From contig RFKO01000313.1 in assembly GCA_003694235.1 (NCBI GenBank), positions 1 through 6,177 on the forward strand: a stretch of 6,177 bases of DNA. The letters run 5' to 3'. A program made the translations under genes and the position numbers. Shown piece by piece: positions 1 through 4,209 of this stretch. The stretch is from Anaerolineae bacterium (lineage in GTDB: Bacteria; Chloroflexota; Anaerolineae; Anaerolineales; UBA11858). Each line of letters begins with the position of its first letter. The first letter of the stretch is position 1. The notes under the pieces were generated by a model. The model did no database searches and was not told where the DNA came from. It saw only the letters and a list, made by a program, of their open reading frames with translations.

Positions 1-2
1 AA

Positions 3-27
3 CCTGCGTACCCGACCCTACCGCAGG
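3..27. repeat. Short inverted repeat, 6-bp stem
   Basis: CCTGCG at 3-8 is the exact reverse complement of CGCAGG at 22-27, with a 13-base loop. No T-run follows on either strand, so I do not call it a terminator. It may belong to a larger element cut by the left edge of the window. Confidence 0.4.
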
Positions 28-31
28 ATCC

Positions 32-67
32 AAACCCGCGGGAGGGTGTCAAGTGGCAGTCGGGTTT
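32..67. repeat. Inverted repeat, 7-bp stem
   Basis: AAACCCG at 32-38 pairs exactly with CGGGTTT at 61-67 around a 22-base loop. The left arm overlaps the 8-bp palindrome CCCGCGGG at 35-42, so two alternative foldings are possible. Its role is unknown. It is about 300 bases past the lipoprotein stop codon, which is far for that operon's terminator. Confidence 0.4.
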
Positions 68-129
68 CCAGCCGCAGCGCAGCGGAGGTGGGATCTTCGG
101 GCGCGGAGTTTACACTGAGCCAGGTGAAG

Positions 130-288
130 CGCTTGTGCTGAGCCGTATTGAAATGCCGCTTCGGCGGCGGGTAGGCTGGCAATCCCTCAGACGTTTTTTG
201 GAGTGCGGCGACACGTCGCTTGTGCTGAGCCGTGCCGAAGCGCTTGTGCTGAGCCGTGCCGAAGCGCTTGTGCTGAACATCGCCGATG
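130..288. repeat. Four copies of a 24-bp repeat (one separated, three in tandem)
   Basis: The unit starts CGCTTGTGCTGAGCCG and ends TGCCGAAG. Copies lie at 217-240 and 241-264 (identical, head to tail), 265-288 (diverged after CGCTTGTGCTGA) and 130-153 (diverged after CGCTTGTGCTGAGCCGT and separated by 63 bases). The unit is an imperfect dyad, beginning GCTT and ending AAGC. Read on the minus strand it begins CTTCGGCACGGCTCAG, which from memory resembles the dispersed intergenic repeats of the CTTCGACAAGCTCAG kind found in many environmental genomes. That relation is inferred. The 24-bp period encodes an apparent 8-residue repeat in some frames, which I take to be accidental. Confidence 0.85.
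155..168. repeat. C(TTCG)G hairpin inside the repeat region
   Basis: GCCGC at 155-159 and GCGGC at 164-168 form a perfect 5-bp stem closed over TTCG. The closing pair is C-G, which in RNA gives the exceptionally stable cUUCGg tetraloop if the plus strand is transcribed. It sits directly after the first 24-bp repeat copy, where the sequence diverges from the other copies. The six-T run at 194-199 begins 26 bases later, too far for an ordinary intrinsic terminator. Confidence 0.5.
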
Positions 289-342
289 CTCTCCGTGAAC
301 CATCGAGAAAACTCGGTGAACTCCGTGCCTCCGTGGTTTCCC
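289..342. repeat. CTCCGTG-type intergenic repeat
   Basis: CTCCGTG occurs at 291-297 and 321-327, followed at once by the near copy CCTCCGTGG at 329-337. Between them lies a related segment containing ACTCGGTGAA. On the minus strand this reads as an ACCACGGAGGCACGGAG-like sequence, which resembles from memory a dispersed non-coding repeat seen between genes in Chloroflexota and other environmental bacteria. It lies directly against the 24-bp repeats, so repeats appear to have gathered here. Only the internal repetition is seen; the family link is inferred. Confidence 0.5.
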
Positions 343-368
343 AACCCCTGCCCTGCGCGGAATTCTTC

Positions 369-1964
369 TCACTGCCCCAGTTGAATCCGGCTCTCGAACG
401 AGCCGTACTGGTTGGCCGTCACCTTTTCGTTGCCGCGCACCAGCCAGCCGGCATACTGCCGCTCTCCGGCCACCACCCGCCAGCCGCTGAGCACGAAGGG
501 GATCGGGCCGTCGGCGGCGATCCACTCGCCGTTGTATTTGCGCACCAGATGGATGTGCGTGCCGGTGGCCCGACCGCCTTCGCAGGAGGGATGGCCGATG
601 GGGTCGCCGGCGCGCACGGCGCGCCCCACCCCGGCGCGGCCCTCCTCCGCCAGGTGCAGGTAGACCACCACCCAGCCGGTCTGCTCGAAACCGTCGCCGT
701 CCAGGTCGAGCGCCAGGATGCCGCGCTCCGAGCGGGTGACCACGCCATCGGCGACCGCGGTCGCCCAGGCGTCGCTCTCCACGCAACCGCTTTCGGTCGC
801 TGCCGGGGCAAAGTCAACCGCTGCCCAGGAGCCGTCTTTCTCCCACGCGCCGTGCGGCCCGCCGGTGAAACTCCACAGACGGCCGGGGAGAAAGGGGAGC
901 TGCAATTCGGGCTGCTGCAAATCGGGCGGGAAGAGCGGCTCGACCACTTTGGCGCGCTCCCAGGGGTCGCCGAACATCTGCACGTACAGCGCCATGAAGC
1001 CGGTTTCGGGGTTCATGGCCTGCAGCCAGCCGCGGCTGTCGTACACCTGGGCGAAGTAGTATTGCAGCGCCACCGTGCCGGCGTTCAGGTCGGGTGCCAG
1101 GCGAGCCGTCACACCATCGCGGAAAGTGATCTCGGTCAGCCGGCCCTCGCGCCAGCCGTAGTAGCCGATGGATAGCTGGTTGACCGCCCATTTCAACTGA
1201 CGTAGCAGCCCCTTGTCTTTCAAATCCACGTGCTCCAGCGGGTAGTCTTCCGCCGCCAGCGTTTCCGGCTGACCGTACACCCAGCCGCTCTGATATTCGA
1301 GCAGCGCCAGCAGCAGGCGCGGGTTGATGGAGTTATCCAGCGCGATTTCGCGCACGATCTGTCCGCCGTAGGTCTCGCCGGTCATGCCCAGGTACTCGTG
1401 GTAGTTGCGCAGATAGCCGCCTGCTTCCCAGACGAAGTTCTCCGTGGCGAAACCCGCCGCCGAGAGCGAGTACACCAGTTCGCTGTCCGGCAGCAGATGG
1501 ACGGGAGCGGTGGTGTTGGTAAAGCGCCGCGGGATGATCAACAACTGGTTGGGATTGATAAAGCCCTCTTCGGGCAGCACGCCGGCGGTATTGATTTCCT
1601 CGGGGGAGACGCCAAAGCGCACGGAAAGGGCGTGCAAGGTATCGCCCGCCTGGGTGTAGTACAGCAGCGGCCCATCGTTCCCCGCGCCGGGCACAGGGGT
1701 TGGCAGGGTGATCGCCATGGCTGTGGCTGTGGGCGAGGGGAGCGGCGTCGCCATAGCCGTTGGGGGTGCGGCAGCGGTCTCCAGGGCGCTGAGGGGCGGG
1801 ATTTCGGTGGGTTGTGCGGCAGCGGCGGTTTCCAGCGCAGCCAGCGGTGGTTGCGTGGCGAGGTAATCCGAAGGCGGCACAAAGACCGGCGTCTCCCGTC
1901 GGGGCAGGTTGCACCCGCTGAGCAGGCCCAGTATGAGCAGGAATACACCCAGAGGTCTTTTCAT
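369..1964 (-). CDS. LysM/M23A-like metallopeptidase lipoprotein (distal copy)
   Basis: Predicted 531-residue exported lipoprotein that binds the cell wall and probably cuts peptide bonds in peptidoglycan or a similar surface substrate. Residues 1-18 are a lipoprotein signal peptide with lipobox LSGC and Cys18 as lipid anchor. Residues 20-98 are a Pro/Ala/Thr linker with an internal duplication. A LysM domain follows at about 101-147 (QAGDTL...VRFGVS...PNQLLIIP). A middle domain (about 155-360) has a transglycosylase-like helix, INPRLLLALLEYQSGW, at 213-228. The C-terminal domain (about 367-495) has metallopeptidase residues His371, Asp384, His437 and His470-x-His472. The His371/Asp384 spacing of 13 is that of LasA/beta-lytic protease (M23A), not HxxxD. 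Cys394 and Cys461 could form a disulfide. An EF-hand-like DLDGDGFE sits at 420-427. The start codon overlaps the upstream gene's stop (ATGA), and no Shine-Dalgarno is visible, so coupled translation is likely. Domain calls are firm; substrate is inferred. Confidence 0.88.
   Translation of the reverse strand: MKRPLGVFLLILGLLSGCNLPRRETPVFVPPSDYLATQPPLAALETAAAAQPTEIPPLSALETAAAPPTAMATPLPSPTATAMAITLPTPVPGAGNDGPLLYYTQAGDTLHALSVRFGVSPEEINTAGVLPEEGFINPNQLLIIPRRFTNTTAPVHLLPDSELVYSLSAAGFATENFVWEAGGYLRNYHEYLGMTGETYGGQIVREIALDNSINPRLLLALLEYQSGWVYGQPETLAAEDYPLEHVDLKDKGLLRQLKWAVNQLSIGYYGWREGRLTEITFRDGVTARLAPDLNAGTVALQYYFAQVYDSRGWLQAMNPETGFMALYVQMFGDPWERAKVVEPLFPPDLQQPELQLPFLPGRLWSFTGGPHGAWEKDGSWAAVDFAPAATESGCVESDAWATAVADGVVTRSERGILALDLDGDGFEQTGWVVVYLHLAEEGRAGVGRAVRAGDPIGHPSCEGGRATGTHIHLVRKYNGEWIAADGPIPFVLSGWRVVAGERQYAGWLVRGNEKVTANQYGSFESRIQLGQ
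1764..1850 (-). repeat. Duplicated segment coding the Ala/Pro linker of the distal lipoprotein
   Basis: Within the linker, residues 39-50 (PPLAALETAAAA) and 56-67 (PPLSALETAAAP) are near copies 17 codons, or 51 bases, apart. This looks like a local tandem duplication that lengthened the flexible spacer between the membrane anchor and the LysM domain. The paralogous gene next to it lacks this duplication. Confidence 0.6.
1961..1964 (-). promoter_or_regulatory. ATGA stop/start overlap coupling the two lipoprotein genes
   Basis: On the minus strand the four bases ATGA hold both the start codon of the distal lipoprotein (ATG, 1964-1962) and the stop codon of the proximal one (TGA, 1963-1961). 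No Shine-Dalgarno-like GGAGG is visible upstream of the ATG, which supports re-initiation by ribosomes finishing the first gene. It also implies that both proteins are made from one mRNA in related amounts. Confidence 0.8.
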
Positions 1965-3487
1965 CGTTGTATCGCGTTTTCGGGGATGAAGCCGTTTTCG
2001 GCAACCACGATCTCTCCCTCACGCACCAGCATTCCCTGATATTCCGCGCCTGTCCCCTGGCTGACCCAGCCGTCGAGCACGAAGGGCAGGTCGCCATCGG
2101 CGGGGATCCATTCGCCGTTGTAGCGGCGGGCGATGTGTACGTGCGTGCCGTTGGAGATGCCGCCTTCGCAGGAGGGGTGTCCGATGCGGTCGCCGGCGCG
2201 CAACATCGTGCCGAGCGGCACGCGGTCGCGGGTTTCGATGTGCATGTAGAACAGCGTCCAGCCCGTGCCTTCGAAGCCGTCTCCGTCCAGGTCTTGCACC
2301 ACGCCGCCCTCGGCGGAGCGGACGACTTTGCCGTCGGCCATGGCGACCACCCAGGCATCGCTTTGCACGCATCCCAGTTCTTCGCCCGCCGGGGCGAAAT
2401 CCAGCGCCGCCCAGGCCGAGCCGTCGCCCCATCCCCCGTGCGGCCCGCCGGTGTAAGCCCAGGGCACGCCATCCTCGAAAGGCAGGCGCAGATAAGGTTG
2501 TGTCAACCCCGGCGGGATGAGCGGCTCGATCGCATAATCGAAGGGATAACCGAACAGGTTGTAGTACACCTGGAAAAGCCCCTCGGCGGTGACCGAACGG
2601 TGCCAGATTGGCTGTCCGTACAGGTGGGAGAAAAAGAACTGAATGGCCGCCGTGCCGGCGTTGATCACCGGGCTGGCCGGTACGACCCTGCCGTCGGCCA
2701 GTGTCCAGCTGCCGATGGCGTTGGCGCGCCACAGATAGTAGCCGCGGTTGAGTTCGTTGGCTGCCCAGGCCAGCTGGCGGTACAGGCCCTGACGGCCGGC
2801 GTCTTCCCAGCCGAGGGGATAGGTTTCGGTAGCCGGACGCGGATCAGGGTTGGTCACCCAGCCGCTCTGGTATTCCAGCACGGCCAGCAGCAGGCGCGGG
2901 TGAATGGAGTAATCGCGGCTGATGCGTTGCACAATCTGGAAGCCGCGCAGCATTTGCCCTTCGACTTCTTCCTCGTAGTGTGCCAGATAGCCGCCTTGCG
3001 CGGCGACGAAGTCGGCCACGTCGAAGTAGGCAGCCATCGGGCCGTTGACGAACTCGGAATCCGGGATGATCTTAAACGCCGGGCCGGTCTCCACCGGCTG
3101 GGGCGCGGGGATGGTGAGCACCTGCCCGACTTCAAGGATGTTGATATCGGCGATCTGGTTGGCCTCGGCGATGGCCTCCACGCTGACGCCGTACCGCTGG
3201 GAGATGAAACCGAGGGTGTCTCCTGGCTGAACCACATAGGTTTCGGCTTCGGTGCGCAGGCCGGGCAGGGGGTGAGGGGCATCGGGGGTGGGGGAGAGCA
3301 CCGCTGCGCCCGGAGAACGCGCGGTCACGTCCGGGGCCGGCGTCCCGCGCAGGGCGGGCTGCCCGACCGTCCAGGGAGTGACCGTCCCCCAGGCCGGCGC
3401 ATAGCCCTCCCAGGTGCGGGTGCAGGCCGCCAGGCTGATCAGCATCCCCCACAGCCACAAAACTTGCACGGCGCGTTTCGACATCAT
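1961..3487 (-). CDS. LysM/M23A-like metallopeptidase lipoprotein (proximal copy)
   Basis: Predicted 508-residue exported lipoprotein, paralogous to the gene after it. I start at 3487 (MMSK; 3484 is equally possible) because this puts a hydrophobic signal peptide with lipobox LAAC and Cys22 at the N-terminus; the 37 extra residues of the longer frame would bury it and run into the LOG gene. Then come a Pro/Ala/Thr linker (23-80), a LysM domain (about 83-128, VQPGDTL...QRYGVS...VGQVLTIP), and a middle domain with IHPRLLLAVLEYQSGW at 195-210. The peptidase domain (about 346-474) has His350, Asp363 (spacing 13, M23A-like), His416 and His449-x-His451. Cys373 and Cys440 match the Cys pair of the paralogue. 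DLDGDGFE lies at 399-406. Over 128 gap-free C-terminal residues I count 78 identities with the paralogue. The 19-base gap after the LOG stop and lack of a clear Shine-Dalgarno suggest it is read through from LOG. It is probably active; its substrate is unknown. Confidence 0.88.
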   Translation of the reverse strand: MMSKRAVQVLWLWGMLISLAACTRTWEGYAPAWGTVTPWTVGQPALRGTPAPDVTARSPGAAVLSPTPDAPHPLPGLRTEAETYVVQPGDTLGFISQRYGVSVEAIAEANQIADINILEVGQVLTIPAPQPVETGPAFKIIPDSEFVNGPMAAYFDVADFVAAQGGYLAHYEEEVEGQMLRGFQIVQRISRDYSIHPRLLLAVLEYQSGWVTNPDPRPATETYPLGWEDAGRQGLYRQLAWAANELNRGYYLWRANAIGSWTLADGRVVPASPVINAGTAAIQFFFSHLYGQPIWHRSVTAEGLFQVYYNLFGYPFDYAIEPLIPPGLTQPYLRLPFEDGVPWAYTGGPHGGWGDGSAWAALDFAPAGEELGCVQSDAWVVAMADGKVVRSAEGGVVQDLDGDGFEGTGWTLFYMHIETRDRVPLGTMLRAGDRIGHPSCEGGISNGTHVHIARRYNGEWIPADGDLPFVLDGWVSQGTGAEYQGMLVREGEIVVAENGFIPENAIQR

Positions 3488-3506
3488 GCGCAGGGAGTTG
3501 CCAGTT

Positions 3507-4100
3507 TCATGCCGGCGGCCCATCGCGCTCCACCCAGCGATGGAGATCCTCCGGCAGGCGGAAGTCCTCCAGACGGGAGAGCAGGCTCTCCGGCGCATCG
3601 TCCACGATGAACAGGTCGCGGTGCTCGCGGTACATGAATCCCTCGCGGCAGGCGTGATCCACCATCTTCACCAGCGATTCAAAGTAACCCCGCGTGTTCA
3701 GCAGGCCGATCGGCTTGGTGTGCAGGCCGATTTGCAGCCAGGTGAGCATCTCGAACAGTTCTTCGAAGGTGCCCAGCCCGCCGGGCAGGGCGATGAAGGC
3801 GTCGGCCAGCTGCGCCATGCGCGCCTTGCGCGTGTGCATATCGGGGACGATTTCCAGGCGTGTCAGTCCGTTGTGCATCAGGGCGGGGGTGTTGAAGATT
3901 TCGGGGATCACGCCGATGACCTCCCCTCCGGCAGACAGCGCTCCATCGGCCAGCGCGCCCATCATGCCGGTGCTGCCGGCGCCGTACACCAGACGCAGAC
4001 CACGGTGTGCCAGCGTTTCACCCATCTGACGGGCGGCTGTCAGGTAGGGCGCAGGGATGCGATCGGAAGAGCCACAGAAGACGCAGATGGTTTTGAGCAT
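3507..4100 (-). CDS. LOG-family nucleotide 5'-monophosphate phosphoribohydrolase
   Basis: Predicted 197-residue cytosolic enzyme of the LOG/YvdD family (TIGR00730 type). Characterised members split the N-glycosidic bond of nucleoside 5'-monophosphates, such as cytokinin riboside monophosphates, giving free base and ribose 5-phosphate. The protein begins MLKTICVFCGSSD, the usual start, with a Rossmann-like glycine-rich turn YGAGSTGMMG at 39-48. Conserved Arg91-Lys92 lie in MHTRKARM, and the signature PGGLGTFEE is at 106-114, matching PGGxGTxxE with Glu114. The length is normal for the family. A longer in-frame start at 4256 is rejected because it would translate the heptad repeats and overlap uvrC. 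No strong Shine-Dalgarno precedes 4100. It is the first gene of the apparent three-gene operon, with the heptad array just upstream of its start. The fold and active site are sure; the physiological substrate, and any link to the wall lipoproteins, are not. Confidence 0.9.
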   Translation of the reverse strand: MLKTICVFCGSSDRIPAPYLTAARQMGETLAHRGLRLVYGAGSTGMMGALADGALSAGGEVIGVIPEIFNTPALMHNGLTRLEIVPDMHTRKARMAQLADAFIALPGGLGTFEELFEMLTWLQIGLHTKPIGLLNTRGYFESLVKMVDHACREGFMYREHRDLFIVDDAPESLLSRLEDFRLPEDLHRWVERDGPPA

Positions 4101-4106
4101 GGGGCG

Positions 4107-4155
4107 AGTTAGTAGTGAGCAGTTATCAGTTATCAGTGAGCAGTTATCAGTGAGA
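4107..4155. repeat. Seven tandem 7-bp repeats (AGTTATC/AGTGAGC) in the divergent promoter
   Basis: Seven head-to-tail heptamers all begin AGT: AGTTAGT (4107), AGTGAGC (4114), AGTTATC (4121), AGTTATC (4128), AGTGAGC (4135), AGTTATC (4142) and AGTGAGA (4149). Two main types, AGTTATC and AGTGAGC, are interleaved, so larger units of 14 or 21 bases also recur. The array fills about half of the 109 bases between the LOG and uvrC starts and ends 6 bases before the LOG ATG, so it probably lies in the LOG 5' leader. It resembles the short tandemly repeated (STRR) heptamers described in cyanobacteria. Slippage could change its copy number. Confidence 0.9.
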
Positions 4156-4159
4156 AGGG

Positions 4160-4188
4160 AGGATACCATATCTTTTCGCAGGTGGCGA
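4160..4188 (-). promoter_or_regulatory. Weak candidate promoter for the LOG-lipoprotein operon
   Basis: On the minus strand, TCGCCA (4188-4183, 4 of 6 matches to TTGACA) and TATCCT (4165-4160, 4 of 6 to TATAAT) are separated by exactly 17 bases. Transcription would start near 4153 and place the heptad array in the mRNA leader. In a short window such a match could arise by chance. It is supported mainly by its position. Confidence 0.25.
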
Positions 4189-4200
4189 ACGCGGTAAAAT
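4173..4200 (+). promoter_or_regulatory. Candidate uvrC promoter giving a very short leader
   Basis: TAAAAT at 4195-4200 matches the -10 consensus TATAAT at five of six bases. A poor -35 candidate, TTTTCG (3 of 6), lies at 4173-4178 with a 16-base spacer. A start about 7 bases after the -10 would fall at or just before the uvrC ATG at 4210, so the mRNA would be leaderless or nearly so. That fits the poor ribosome site, GAGG at 4204-4207, only 2 bases from the ATG. Confidence 0.3.
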
Positions 4201-4209
4201 GTTGAGGCT

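Larger units (their letters stand above)
1..368. other. Gene-free repeat-rich region downstream of the lipoprotein operon
   Basis: I see no supportable gene in these 368 bases. The stretch lies after the stop codon of the minus-strand lipoprotein gene and contains, from left to right, two inverted repeats (3-27 and 32-67), an unremarkable segment, four copies of a 24-bp repeat (130-288) and a CTCCGTG-type repeat (289-342). Open frames crossing it owe their length to the 24-bp period, which is a multiple of three and so does not break the frame. No obvious terminator with a T-run on the minus strand follows position 369. The six-T run at 194-199 is on the plus strand and is not joined to a hairpin. 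Confidence 0.7.

Noticed and set aside
1..125. tRNA or other structured RNA at the left edge
   Set aside because: Two inverted repeats are present, but there is no cloverleaf, T-loop or known RNA motif.
18..344. Minus-strand 108-residue open frame with repeated AQHKRFGT
   Set aside because: Its repetition is the 24-bp DNA repeat read in frame, and it crosses three unrelated repeat types. There is no domain and no ribosome site.
135..1175. Plus-strand 346-residue open frame
   Set aside because: It begins inside the repeats and runs antisense to the distal lipoprotein. It has no recognisable domain.
3488..3598. 37-residue N-terminal extension of the proximal lipoprotein
   Set aside because: It overlaps the LOG gene and would place the lipoprotein signal peptide away from the N-terminus.
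1967..3610. Plus-strand 547-residue open frame
   Set aside because: It lies antisense to the proximal lipoprotein, which has clear signal, LysM and M23 motifs. The shadow has no recognisable motif, and long antisense frames are common in G+C-rich DNA.
4107..4155. CRISPR array
   Set aside because: The units are 7 bp and have no spacers, so this is a simple tandem repeat. The 24-bp copies at 217-288 also have no spacers.
4157..4169. GGGAGG Shine-Dalgarno-like sequence on the plus strand
   Set aside because: It is followed by ATA and no ATG, GTG or TTG at useful spacing, so no gene starts there.
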